Shown here piece by piece: positions 15,784 to 24,243 of a stretch of 28,971 nucleotides of DNA (within the stretch, counting starts at the first letter, position 1; every line of letters begins with the position of its first letter). The stretch is from NCBI GenBank assembly GCA_021159235.1, contig JAGGSF010000093.1, forward strand, positions 1-28,971. The letters are read 5' to 3'. Below the pieces are notes generated by a model. That model did not search any database, was not told the origin of the DNA, and saw only the letters and a list, made by a program, of their open reading frames with translations. The stretch is from Deltaproteobacteria bacterium (GTDB lineage: Bacteria > Campylobacterota_A > Desulfurellia > JAGGSF01). Made by a program: the position numbers and the translations under genes.

Positions 15784-18371
15784 TTAAGCCATCTCCTGCA
15801 GACTGGTTTATAGAGGCACATGTCGCATTTTTCCTCTTGCTCTGTAAAACAAAAGGGGCAGTCTTCGTTCAGGATAAGGGTGAAGATCTCTTCCAGTTCC
15901 TCCTGAAATCTTTTCATATCTATCTTTTCTGTCTTTAGACAAAAATCCTTCTTCAGGTCGTAGAATCCCAGTTCCACAATGTGTTCCAGCTTTGTGTATC
16001 CCGTTTTGTCCAGGAGCAATGCGTAGAATGGTAGCTGAACATTCACCAGTTCATTTTTCTTTTTCATATAGGTCTTTTTTATATACCCTGTCTTGTAATC
16101 CAGAATAGCATATTTTCCATCCCTTTCATCTATGCGGTCTATTATTCCCTCTATCTTTATCACCGTATTGTTTTTTAGCCTGTATTTAGCTTCTTTTTTC
16201 ATTTCCAGTTCTTTTATCTTCCATCCTTCATCGAATCTTTTTTCTTCTTCATTAAAGAAGGTTTCAAACCTCTTCATATATATTTTTATCCGCCATCCAT
16301 CATAGAATGTTCTAACTTTTGAGAAGAGTTCTCTTTCGAACAGCTGTTTTATCTCAGGCCCAGGCTTTCCTTTTTGATAGATCTTCTTCAGAGCATCATG
16401 TACAACAATCCCATAATCTACCGCTTCCATCTCTCCCTTCCATTTTCTTGGTTCGGGAATGTTTAGTATATTTTTCAGGTAGAATTTATAGGGGCAGAAG
16501 AGAAAATCGTTTATAGAAGTAGGGGAATAATTGATATTTAACAATTTTTTATAAAGATCTCTTTTTTCTGGCAGTCCTCTTTTTATATTGATACTTTTTT
16601 GAACTGTTTGAGGAAAAAGAATTTTGGCACCTATCCTTTTAGATTGAAATGGGTACAGGAAGCGGCTTTCTTCTTCCCCCTTTTTTTCATTCACCCGAGA
16701 GGCAAGATAGACATAAGGATGTTTTGAAAGTTCATCAAAATAACACGCAAACAAAGCTTCCCTATCTTCTCTTGTGGGAAGGTTAACCCTTTTTCTAATA
16801 TAGGTGTTGAGAAAATATTCCTTTTCACTTTCTTTTGGGAATACCCCTTCCATCAATGAAGGGACGACTACCGCTTTAAAATCTATACCTCTTGCTTCCA
16901 GTACGCCGAGAATTTGTACGCCGTTTTCCCTTTCTCCATAAATGGGAATGCGCTTTTCATTGCCCAGACTCAAAAATAGATGAACAGTAGAATGAAAGTC
17001 AAACCTGTTATAGATTTTGCTGAGAAACTCCATTTCATCCAGGATCTCATGATAAGCATCTCTTTCATGAATACTGATAAACTCTCTGCTATATTTATCC
17101 AGAACATGTCTCAATTTCTGGCAGAATGTCTCTATTTTATCTGCATTACATAGAGAAAATATGTCCCTTAGAATTTCTTCTTCTTTGCTATATCCTTCTA
17201 TATGCTCTGTGAATATATTGAATCTTACCTTTTTTTCATTTTCTATATTTTCCTCCACCTTTCTGGCGTAGTCATTCATCATTTTTAAAAAGGGATGCTT
17301 CAAAAAGGACAAAAAATCAGACCAGTAAAAATCGGCTTCTCTAACCTCGCATATACTTTTTACGAATGCATAACTCAATGAGGTCTTAAAGGGCAAACCA
17401 GCGGAATAATTGTAGGGAATACCCATCTTCTCTAAGAATGAGATGAGGGGCACAGCCAGGGATTCATCGGGCAAAACGACGGCAATCTCATCCCAAGGAA
17501 TGTTCTTCTGGTTTGCATTTTCTATTGCCTTTATGACAAACGCTATTTCTTCCATTGTGTTCTGACACTGAAAAACCTCTATTTCAGGTAAGATTTGTGG
17601 ATAACAGGATATTTTCAAAGTTTCATCAAACTCCAGTCCCTCAATATTCTTGCGCATAAAATCGTTTTCTTCCCACCAGGTTATCCATTCCACGGGAAAT
17701 AATCTGGAAAGGGTATTTACTATCTTTTTTTCCTTTTTTGTTATTGCCAGAAAACCAAAAAAATATAGCTTTTTCAAAGGTAAGGCAGGTGATGTAGATA
17801 AAAATTCCTCTACCTTCTTTAATCTTTCTGCATCATCCAGAAAACCATTTGCCTTTAGCATCTCTTTGTAAGAGACAAATATATCTTCCAGAAGCTCTAT
17901 GTGTTTTTCATAATCGCTGTACAGGGCTTCTTTCTTAAGGTCGTTAAAGTATACTTCTTCTTTTTCCAGCTCTTGAAAAAAAGTCCCCAATTTTTCACCG
18001 ATAGCTGCGAACTTTAAAAAATCTTCCAAAAGCTCTCTGCTTGCATTTAGGTTTTCTAATTCTTTTCCATAGTTTTTCAGTGTGTTCCATAAAAGGAGAT
18101 TTAAGATAGGCTTTCCAGGGAATACCCTTTCTTCGCCGCTGTTTGATATCAACCAGTTGCAGAACTCTACGATGGAAAATAACCTGGGAGGGATAAATAT
18201 TCCATCTATTTCTTCTGACAGCCTCTTCTTAAAGTAGTAAGCGGCTCTTTTTGATGGAAAAACACACCCTAAGGAAGAAAAATCGGGGAAAAGGCTTTTA
18301 TTTTCTGAAAGAAAATAGCTCACCGCTGTTTTCAAGAAGGGTTGTTGAATGGGAATTTTTATCAATTTCAT
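15777..18371 (-). CDS. addB: AddB-like iron-sulfur nuclease subunit
   Basis: This 864-residue protein is the likely partner of the adjacent AddA. The N-terminal part has a degenerate helicase fold: LGCVFPSKRAA at 34-44 stands where a Walker A would be, with no GKT/GKS, so ATP binding is probably lost. GVLEARGIDFKAVVVPSLMEGVFP (in two halves, 489-500 and 501-512) is typical of AddB/RecC. The C-terminal nuclease has H658, D745, D758 and K760 (ILDYKTG). The four iron-sulfur cysteines are C626, C849, C852 and C858, the AddB pattern that staples the nuclease domain. Length is below Bacillus AddB (about 1,160). The gene begins three bases after the helical-repeat gene. Confidence 0.85.
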   Translation of the reverse strand: MKLIKIPIQQPFLKTAVSYFLSENKSLFPDFSSLGCVFPSKRAAYYFKKRLSEEIDGIFIPPRLFSIVEFCNWLISNSGEERVFPGKPILNLLLWNTLKNYGKELENLNASRELLEDFLKFAAIGEKLGTFFQELEKEEVYFNDLKKEALYSDYEKHIELLEDIFVSYKEMLKANGFLDDAERLKKVEEFLSTSPALPLKKLYFFGFLAITKKEKKIVNTLSRLFPVEWITWWEENDFMRKNIEGLEFDETLKISCYPQILPEIEVFQCQNTMEEIAFVIKAIENANQKNIPWDEIAVVLPDESLAVPLISFLEKMGIPYNYSAGLPFKTSLSYAFVKSICEVREADFYWSDFLSFLKHPFLKMMNDYARKVEENIENEKKVRFNIFTEHIEGYSKEEEILRDIFSLCNADKIETFCQKLRHVLDKYSREFISIHERDAYHEILDEMEFLSKIYNRFDFHSTVHLFLSLGNEKRIPIYGERENGVQILGVLEARGIDFKAVVVPSLMEGVFPKESEKEYFLNTYIRKRVNLPTREDREALFACYFDELSKHPYVYLASRVNEKKGEEESRFLYPFQSKRIGAKILFPQTVQKSINIKRGLPEKRDLYKKLLNINYSPTSINDFLFCPYKFYLKNILNIPEPRKWKGEMEAVDYGIVVHDALKKIYQKGKPGPEIKQLFERELFSKVRTFYDGWRIKIYMKRFETFFNEEEKRFDEGWKIKELEMKKEAKYRLKNNTVIKIEGIIDRIDERDGKYAILDYKTGYIKKTYMKKKNELVNVQLPFYALLLDKTGYTKLEHIVELGFYDLKKDFCLKTEKIDMKRFQEELEEIFTLILNEDCPFCFTEQEEKCDMCLYKPVCRRWLKW

Positions 18372-18374
18372 ATT

Positions 18375-18899
18375 TTAAAAACACAGAATAGATTCATATC
18401 CTGCCTCAATATAAGCCTTTCTTAAGCTGTCTATTACTTCTTTAGAGGCTCCTAAATAAACCAATTTTTGCGCATCCAGAAGAAATCCCTTATTTATGCA
18501 GGCCTTTATTAGAGCGTCTACTTCTTGAGTTGAAAGCTTTCTTTTTCTCATTTTAAGCACTTCTAATACCTCCGGAACCCACCCGTTTCTAATACAATCT
18601 TTTATTAACAGTTCATATCTGTCCTCTGATGTTCCCAGCTTAGCTGCATCTATAGCTGCTCCAATCCATCCCTTGCTTCTATAGAAATCCACCATGGAGT
18701 CAATTTCCTTTAATGGAATATTTAAGATTTTCATTACACTTTTTACTTCTTCAACCTGTCCAGCGTTGATATAAGCCATTGTTAAGAAGATCTTCATCTC
18801 TTTTGAAGCCCCCAGCTTGGCTTTCCTTAAAGCCTGATCGAGATTATTTCTTTCTATATAGGCTTTTACCAGTGAATCAATCTCTTCTGTTTTACTCAT
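18375..18899 (-). CDS. unrecognised alpha-helical repeat protein
   Basis: I do not recognise the family. The 174 residues are almost entirely repeats of 28-32 residues: about 6-34, 35-65, 66-94, 95-126, 127-154 and a shorter last one at 155-174. Odd units share the pattern D-S/A-L/M-h-K-A-x-I ... A-x-K-h-x-x-LG-A/T-S (KLGASKE, KLGTSED, YLGASKE). Even units lack that ending. This looks like helix-turn-helix solenoid repeats related in style to PPR or TPR units. There is no signal peptide or membrane segment. It leads the addBA operon with three bases to addB, and AGGAGAT precedes its ATG. A role with AddAB, such as binding protein or nucleic acid, is only an inference from position. Confidence 0.75.
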   Translation of the reverse strand: MSKTEEIDSLVKAYIERNNLDQALRKAKLGASKEMKIFLTMAYINAGQVEEVKSVMKILNIPLKEIDSMVDFYRSKGWIGAAIDAAKLGTSEDRYELLIKDCIRNGWVPEVLEVLKMRKRKLSTQEVDALIKACINKGFLLDAQKLVYLGASKEVIDSLRKAYIEAGYESILCF

Positions 18900-18928
18900 T
18901 TTAACTATCTCCTTATATTTTTTTGTTT

Positions 18929-18956
18929 ATCATAGTTCTTTCGTTATATTATTCAA
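18929..18956 (-). promoter_or_regulatory. promoter for the helical-repeat/addBA operon
   Basis: On the minus strand, TTGAAT (18956-18951) is followed after 16 bases by TATGAT (18934-18929). This would give a leader of about 20-25 bases containing AGGAGAT before the ATG at 18899. Confidence 0.5.
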
Positions 18957-18967
18957 TATTTTTTTAT

Positions 18968-18995
18968 TTGACTTTGGTCATAATCTAAATATAAT
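18968..18995 (+). promoter_or_regulatory. promoter for the XRE-cupin regulator
   Basis: TTGACT (18968-18973) is followed after 16 bases by a perfect TATAAT (18990-18995). The leader would be about 44 bases and holds AAGGAG at 19031-19036, nine bases before the ATG. It is back to back with the promoter of the addBA operon, with 11 bases between the -35 boxes. Confidence 0.65.
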
Positions 18996-19045
18996 TTAAG
19001 GAGTTAGTTTACTTTATGGACACATAGTTAAAGGAGATAAAGATT

Positions 19046-19588
19046 ATGGAGATGTGTGAAAGGATTAAATCCTTAAGAAAGAAGAAGGGTTATACTTTAA
19101 AGGCTTTAGCAGAAAGAGTGGGGTGTACGGATGCTTATATCTCCCAGATAGAAACAGGTAAAGCTGTTCCCTCTATCTCTATATTAAAAAAGCTGGCTGA
19201 GGCTTTAGATGAGGATATGAGGAATCTGATATGTGAGGAAAAAAGGGTAGATAAGATATCCCTCACTCCGGAAGAAAGAGCAAAGATCCTTTATCCAGGA
19301 AGCAGGATAAGGGCAGAACTGCTGGTTAATAAGATTTCAAACAAAGCCATGGAGCCCCTGTATAAGGTGGTACCTGTTGGCGAGGGCAGTAAGGGAGTAC
19401 ATCAACATGAAGGAGAGGAATTCGGTTATATACTGAAGGGTAGTCTGGAACTATGTGTAGGGGATCAGAAGGTGATACTTCATGAAGGGGATAGTTTTTA
19501 CTTCAATGCACAAAGACCACATTCCTACAGAAATGTGGGAGATAAAGATGTAGAAACAATCTGGGTTGTTTCACCGCCTGTATTATAA
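19046..19588 (+). CDS. XRE-family regulator with C-terminal cupin domain
   Basis: The 180-residue protein joins an N-terminal Cro/CI-type helix-turn-helix (about 6-61, with LAERVGCTDAYISQIETGKA) to a cupin_2 domain (about 105-177). The cupin keeps metal-type histidines and glutamates: HQHEGEEFGYILKGSLEL, GDSFYFNAQRPHSY. This architecture is known from regulators that sense small molecules such as amino acids, polyamines or sulfur compounds. The ligand and targets here are unknown. It is a single-gene unit, divergent from the addBA operon, so autoregulation or control of that operon is possible. Its stop TAA abuts the stop of rsmG on the other strand. Confidence 0.9.
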   Translation: MEMCERIKSLRKKKGYTLKALAERVGCTDAYISQIETGKAVPSISILKKLAEALDEDMRNLICEEKRVDKISLTPEERAKILYPGSRIRAELLVNKISNKAMEPLYKVVPVGEGSKGVHQHEGEEFGYILKGSLELCVGDQKVILHEGDSFYFNAQRPHSYRNVGDKDVETIWVVSPPVL

Positions 19589-20176
19589 CTTGTAGGCGTT
19601 TAATACATGATGATGAAATGGCACTCTGCATGCAAGATTTAGTTCGTCTAAGGGTGGAGAGGAAAGGGTTGTAAAATGAAAGAAATAGCCGTTACAAATT
19701 TCTTTTATCTTTTTCAGGATAAAAGAATCAATGGATACCGCCCTTAAACTCACATAGTTATAAAGAGAGTCAAATTTCATCTTTTCAAATCTTTCATTCT
19801 TTATATCACAGGAAAGTTTAAGTGTTGCGCATACAGACCGAAGGAAGACAGCCTTTTTCCCATTTGATTCTACAAGTGTAACATGCATATCAGGTTCATA
19901 TATCTTGGCAGCTAAACCCGGAAAACCTGCGCCAGAACCTACATCTAACAATTTTCCTTTGTCTTTTATTACCTTAAACAACAGGAGTGATTCACACAGC
20001 TGATATTTGATTAAGTCTTCAAAGGAGGCAGAAAAGAGATTTATCTTTCTATTCCATTTTAAAAGCAGTTTTATATACAACCAGAAGTTATCTGTGTTTT
20101 TTTCTTCTATCTCAATTTCGCTGAGGCAATTTCTAAACAGCTGTGTAAACTTTTCTTTACCTAAGGTTTCCGACAT
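19583..20176 (-). CDS. rsmG: RsmG, 16S rRNA m7G527 methyltransferase
   Basis: RsmG (GidB) methylates N7 of G527 in 16S rRNA, with S-adenosylmethionine as donor. The 197-residue protein, slightly short for the family (about 205-240), has the conserved lead WNRKINLFSA at 41-50 and the SAM-binding LLDVGSGAGFPGL at 76-88, followed by LVESNGKKAVFLR. It is the last gene of the rpmH-rnpA-yidD-yidC-mnmE cluster, separated from mnmE by purU. The 43-base gap upstream holds a hairpin over its ribosome site. Confidence 0.93.
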   Translation of the reverse strand: MSETLGKEKFTQLFRNCLSEIEIEEKNTDNFWLYIKLLLKWNRKINLFSASFEDLIKYQLCESLLLFKVIKDKGKLLDVGSGAGFPGLAAKIYEPDMHVTLVESNGKKAVFLRSVCATLKLSCDIKNERFEKMKFDSLYNYVSLRAVSIDSFILKKIKEICNGYFFHFTTLSSPPLDELNLACRVPFHHHVLNAYKL

Positions 20177-20179
20177 AAG

Positions 20180-20194
20180 ACCTCCTCTGGAGGT
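20180..20194 (-). promoter_or_regulatory. hairpin masking the rsmG ribosome site
   Basis: On the minus strand the sequence reads ACCTCC-AGA-GGAGGT, a perfect six-base-pair stem with a three-base loop. The right arm is the GGAGG that would serve rsmG, four bases before the ATG at 20176. If formed, the stem would hide the site. A possible promoter, TTGATT-18-TATAAA, just upstream would start transcription inside the stem and so avoid it. Confidence 0.45.
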
Positions 20195-20219
20195 TTATAC
20201 TATAAAATGATTCCCTTAA

Positions 20220-21086
20220 TCAACTGCTGAAAATAATGGTCTTGTTTCCATATACCAGGATTCTATTTTCCAGATGTAGTTTTATTGCTCTGGAGAGCAC
20301 TATCTTTTCTATATCTCTGCCTTTGGAAATTAAATCCTCCACAGAATCTCTATGTGTAACCCGAATTACATCCTGTTCAATGATCGGCCCTGCGTCAAGT
20401 TTGTCAGTTACATAGTGGCTGGTGGCCCCGATGATTTTCACTCCTCTTTCTCTGGCCTGCCGATAGGGATGAGAACCTGCAAAGGCAGGCAAAAATGAGT
20501 GATGAATGTTAATAATACGGTTTGGATAGTGGGAAATGAATTGTGGTGTTAGGATTTGCATATATCGTGCGAGTATAATTAAATCTGTATTGTATTCTTT
20601 GAGAAGGGCCAACTCCTTTTTTTCCACTGTCATCTTTGTTTGTGGATTGATTGGAAATACATAAAAAGGAATTCCAAAGGTTTTTGCTACTGGACTTAAG
20701 TCTGGATGATTACTGATGATTAGCTTAATATTGGCTGCAAACTCACCTGCACTGTGTCGCAGAAGAATTTCATATAGACAATGAGGTGCTTTTGAAACAA
20801 AGATAGCCATGTTGGGGATATCATCTGTAAAATGCAGGCGCCAATCTATCTGAAAGTGTTGGGCTAAAGGACTGAATGCCTTTGGTATCTCCTGTCTTTC
20901 TAAATCAAAACCATTCATTTCCCATTCTATCCGCATAAAAAATTGCCCTTTTTCTGTGTCCGTGTACTGGTCAGCGTGAACAATATTTCCATTGTGTTCA
21001 TAGATAAATTGAGAAACTGATGCTACAATACCCTTTCTATCAGGACAGGAAAGCAACAAAACAGCATGATTTCGTAATGAATCCAT
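20220..21086 (-). CDS. purU: formyltetrahydrofolate deformylase
   Basis: PurU hydrolyses 10-formyltetrahydrofolate to formate and tetrahydrofolate, which balances one-carbon pools and can supply formate for purine synthesis. The 288-residue protein has an N-terminal ACT domain (about 6-85, LLLSCPDRKGIVASVSQFIY) and a formyltransferase-like domain (about 90-280). The catalytic set is visible: N193 and H195 (INIHHSFLPAFAGSHPY) and D231 (KLDAGPIIEQDV). Length is normal. It lies nine bases after mnmE and 43 bases before rsmG, an unusual insertion in that cluster. PurN is unlikely because PurN lacks the ACT domain. Confidence 0.94.
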   Translation of the reverse strand: MDSLRNHAVLLLSCPDRKGIVASVSQFIYEHNGNIVHADQYTDTEKGQFFMRIEWEMNGFDLERQEIPKAFSPLAQHFQIDWRLHFTDDIPNMAIFVSKAPHCLYEILLRHSAGEFAANIKLIISNHPDLSPVAKTFGIPFYVFPINPQTKMTVEKKELALLKEYNTDLIILARYMQILTPQFISHYPNRIINIHHSFLPAFAGSHPYRQARERGVKIIGATSHYVTDKLDAGPIIEQDVIRVTHRDSVEDLISKGRDIEKIVLSRAIKLHLENRILVYGNKTIIFSS

Positions 21087-21095
21087 TTTTTTAAA

Positions 21096-22463
21096 CTATT
21101 TCCCTATGCAAAATGTAGAAAACATTTTATCTAACATATCTTCTGTGGTTACATTCCCTATTAACTCGTCTAAAGCGCTTATCATGGACTGTATTTCTAT
21201 AGAGATTAGAGCAGGGTCTATGTTATCCTTAATATGCTGTCTTAAAGCCGGAATTTTCCCCATGGCCTTCTCCAGTGTTTTCTTTTGTCTCTCGTTTGTG
21301 ACGGCAATCTCGCTGTCGTTTACATCATAATACACAACCTGCTTGTATATTTCCTCTTTCAGTTTATCTAAACCTCTTTTGTTCAAGAGACAGCCTTCTA
21401 CTATGGGATATTGAGGGAAAAGGTTTTCTAATTCCTCTCTATCTATTTTTTTGCCTAAATCTATTTTGTTCATAAATATAACCTTTCTGCAGGGAGCATT
21501 CTTCAGCAAATCTATAATGGCTTTATCTTCTTCACTCAATCTTTTTGATACATCCAGAACGAGAACCGCTATATCTGCTTTTTTTATGGAATTTTTACTA
21601 CGCTCTACTCCCAGACTCTCTATTAACCCTTCTGTTTTTCTTATACCTGCTGTATCCAGGATCTTAAACGGCACACCGTTTAAGGTGATGTATTCGGATA
21701 TCACATCTGTTGTTGTGCCGGGAATATCTGTTACAATCGCCCGTTCATCACTCAGTAAAGCGTTAAGGAGAGAAGATTTACCTACATTTGGTTTTCCTAC
21801 TATACACAGGGTAACGCCATTTACAATATTTATACCTGTAGAGGCAGACCGCAAGAGCTTATCCAGTATATCATGGATATCATCCACTATCTTTAATTTA
21901 CTCTCTACTGAAATGTTGGAGTAGTCTTCTTCTGGATAATCTATCATTACTTCATTGTAGGAAAGAAGCAGCAGTAGCTTTTCCCTCAATTCTTTTACAA
22001 TTCTGGAGAGCTTTCCTGAAAGCTGGTTTTGACAGATCATTAGAGCCCTCTCAGTTTTAGCTGAAATTACCTCTGCTACTGCCTCTGCTTGCAAGAGATC
22101 AATTCTACCATTTAGAAAGGCCAGCTTTGTAAACTCACCGGGCTGAGCCATACGAGCACCATTTTCAAGCAGTATGCTTAAGACCTTTTTTAAAACTATT
22201 ATTCCCCCGTGACAGTTTATCTCCACCATATCCTGTGTGGTATAGGAATGTGGTGCTTTCATGGTTGAAAGCAAGACCTCATCTACAATCCTTTCTCTTT
22301 TATCTACAATATGTCCGTAATATATATGGTGGGATAAGAAGTGCTCTTTATAAGGACGAAATATTTTCTGAGCGATGGGGAAGGATTGGGGACCACTCAT
22401 TCTCACTATACCTATCGCACCATTTCCCAGTGGTGTAGCTATGGCAGCTATTGTATCTTCCAT
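21096..22463 (-). CDS. mnmE: MnmE (TrmE), tRNA wobble-uridine modification GTPase
   Basis: MnmE with MnmG modifies uridine 34 of certain tRNAs. The 455-residue protein has the N-terminal tetrahydrofolate-binding domain (IAAIATPLGNGAIGIVRMSG), helical segments, and an inserted G domain with GKPNVGKSS at 223-231, DIPGTTTD at 246-253, DTAG at 270-273 and NKID at 332-335. It ends with the catalytic C452 in the FCIGK tail. All functional motifs are intact. It overlaps yidC by 16 bases and continues to purU after nine. mnmG is not in the window. Confidence 0.96.
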   Translation of the reverse strand: MEDTIAAIATPLGNGAIGIVRMSGPQSFPIAQKIFRPYKEHFLSHHIYYGHIVDKRERIVDEVLLSTMKAPHSYTTQDMVEINCHGGIIVLKKVLSILLENGARMAQPGEFTKLAFLNGRIDLLQAEAVAEVISAKTERALMICQNQLSGKLSRIVKELREKLLLLLSYNEVMIDYPEEDYSNISVESKLKIVDDIHDILDKLLRSASTGINIVNGVTLCIVGKPNVGKSSLLNALLSDERAIVTDIPGTTTDVISEYITLNGVPFKILDTAGIRKTEGLIESLGVERSKNSIKKADIAVLVLDVSKRLSEEDKAIIDLLKNAPCRKVIFMNKIDLGKKIDREELENLFPQYPIVEGCLLNKRGLDKLKEEIYKQVVYYDVNDSEIAVTNERQKKTLEKAMGKIPALRQHIKDNIDPALISIEIQSMISALDELIGNVTTEDMLDKMFSTFCIGK

Positions 22464-23980
22464 CCTTTTTTCTTCTGTTCAATAGTTTTAATCCTTTTTG
22501 TATCTATGAGAATTTGCTGGGCTATTGTCAAGATATTGTTGAAAAACCAGTAGATGACAAGACCGGATGGAAAATTCAAAAATAGCACCGTAAATATGAG
22601 GGGCAAGAAAGCCATTAACTTCGCCTGTTTGGGGTCCACGGAGGCAGGGGTTATCTTTTGCTGAATATACATACTTGCACCCATAAGGATGGGCGTAATG
22701 AAATAAGGATCACGGGCAGAGAGGTCATGAATCCAGAGTATAAATGGTGCTTGTCTCAACTCTATAGCGTTCAACAAAACATTGTACAGGGCGATAAATA
22801 TAGGAATCTGAATAAGTATGGGCAGGCATCCACCAAATGGATTCACTTTATTTTTCTTATACAGTTCCATCGTTGCCTTGCTTATTTGTTCTGGTTTGCC
22901 TTTGTATCTTGTTTGGATTTCTTTTAACTGGGGTTGCAGGTCCTGCATGCGTTTCATAGAGTAAAAGGACATGAAACCTAAAGGGTAAAAAATAACTCTG
23001 ATCAAGAAGGTGAGGATGAGTATTGCAACACCATAGTTCCCTGCTATGTTATAGAAAAACTTGAGCACATAGAGCAGGGGTTTCCCGATGAAACCGAACA
23101 TGCCAAAGGTTACAATACGCGAAAGCTCATGATCGTAGGATTTCAATATATCAATTTCTTTTGGCCCAGCATAAATGGAGAGGTTTATAGAGGAAAGTTT
23201 GTTGTATTTTATAAATGAGTTTTTTCCTTTATTTTCTTCAAATCCACAACTGGAAGGGGTGTTCTCGGGAATGGCAAGAAAACAGAAATATTTATCTTCC
23301 TGCCCTATCCACTGAATGCTGCCTTTTGCATGGTTAATCTTTTTGTCCTTGCACAGCTTACCTCCAATCAGAGCTACACTGCCCAGGTGAGAATACTTTT
23401 TTTTCTTTTGAGAACCCAGATCTGGACCCAGATAAATGAAAAAGGGAGAATCAAAAGAAAAGATTTTGCCATCTTTCAGGAATTGAAGCTGGTATGAAAA
23501 CAGATAAGAATCATAAAAAAAGGTATATGTTTTCACAATCTTATACCCTTCTCCTAAATCCTTTTCAAAGACAACTGTTTTTTCAGTTTTCTGAGGAGAA
23601 AGAGTAACTTTGTCTATGCTGCAGCTGTATGGAACCTGTTCCCATTTTTCCAGGGGTTCATAGGAAAAGATTGTTCTTAAAGGATAGAGAGTTCCCTTTT
23701 TTATCAATTTTACACCTTTATAGGATTTCATATCAAAGCTTGTGAGCACTGCTCCCCGGGATGAAAGTGTTGCTGTATATAGGTTGTTGGAAACAGTTAC
23801 TGTTTTTACAGGTTGTTTTTCAAAATAGGTTTTTCTTTCAATCAACCTTTTCTTTTCTACCTTCTCGCTTGTAACTGATTTTTTCTGCACTTCCTTTTCG
23901 GGAGGAGGCATAAAGAAATAACCGTAAAGTATGAGAACAAAAAAGGATAAAACGAAGGCAATAATTACATTCTTTTCCAT
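22448..23980 (-). CDS. yidC: YidC membrane protein insertase
   Basis: YidC inserts proteins into the inner membrane, alone or with SecYEG. The 510-residue protein is the Gram-negative type: first membrane segment about 5-23, a large periplasmic beta domain (about 55-285), then the conserved five-helix core. The core has R328 in LIRVIFYPL, the charged residue of the hydrophilic groove, and the cytoplasmic coiled region (MKRMQDLQPQLKEIQTRYKG). The C-terminal tail is short and basic. It overlaps yidD and mnmE by 16 bases each. No jag gene follows, although jag is common at this place. Confidence 0.96.
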   Translation of the reverse strand: MEKNVIIAFVLSFFVLILYGYFFMPPPEKEVQKKSVTSEKVEKKRLIERKTYFEKQPVKTVTVSNNLYTATLSSRGAVLTSFDMKSYKGVKLIKKGTLYPLRTIFSYEPLEKWEQVPYSCSIDKVTLSPQKTEKTVVFEKDLGEGYKIVKTYTFFYDSYLFSYQLQFLKDGKIFSFDSPFFIYLGPDLGSQKKKKYSHLGSVALIGGKLCKDKKINHAKGSIQWIGQEDKYFCFLAIPENTPSSCGFEENKGKNSFIKYNKLSSINLSIYAGPKEIDILKSYDHELSRIVTFGMFGFIGKPLLYVLKFFYNIAGNYGVAILILTFLIRVIFYPLGFMSFYSMKRMQDLQPQLKEIQTRYKGKPEQISKATMELYKKNKVNPFGGCLPILIQIPIFIALYNVLLNAIELRQAPFILWIHDLSARDPYFITPILMGASMYIQQKITPASVDPKQAKLMAFLPLIFTVLFLNFPSGLVIYWFFNNILTIAQQILIDTKRIKTIEQKKKGWKIQ

Positions 23981-24243
23981 ATTTTTTTCCTCAATGGCGA
24001 TTTTACGGGGGGGTCATAGCCTCCTTGAGACCAGGGTGCGCATCTTAATATTCTCCACATAGCCATCAGAAGTCCTTCTAAAGGGCCAAATCTTTGTATT
24101 GCCTGTATTGCATAAACTGAACAGGAAGGATAGAACCTGCATTGCCTGGGAAAAAGAGGAGAAATAAAATGCCGGTAAAATCTGATAAAATATATTATAG
24201 TGTTTCCAAGCAACTTTGAAATTGTTCGTTTATCTCTTTCCAC
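23965..24243 (-). CDS. yidD: YidD, membrane protein insertion efficiency factor
   Basis: YidD is a small protein that aids YidC-dependent insertion. The 92-residue protein has the family core FYRHFISPLFPRQCRFYPSCSVYAIQAI, in overlapping pieces from about 22 to 50, and CAPWSQGGYDPP near 68-79. The start is GTG at 24243, chosen because GGAGG lies seven bases upstream. This puts the first 49 bases inside rnpA. A TTG at 24213 would give the more usual N-terminal length but has no ribosome site. YidC begins inside its last codons. Confidence 0.93.
   Translation of the reverse strand: MERDKRTISKLLGNTIIYFIRFYRHFISPLFPRQCRFYPSCSVYAIQAIQRFGPLEGLLMAMWRILRCAPWSQGGYDPPVKSPLRKKIWKRM

Noticed and set aside
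17596-17604. TGTGGATAA, a perfect DnaA-box match
   Set aside because: It is single and inside the addB coding sequence. There is no cluster of boxes, so it is no evidence for an origin.
19017-19028. Three-codon upstream frame ATGGACACATAG before the XRE gene
   Set aside because: Its possible ribosome site (18998-19003) lies at or before the predicted transcript start, so it would not be used.
24211-24213. TTG start for yidD
   Set aside because: There is no ribosome site, while the GTG at 24243 has GGAGG at good spacing.
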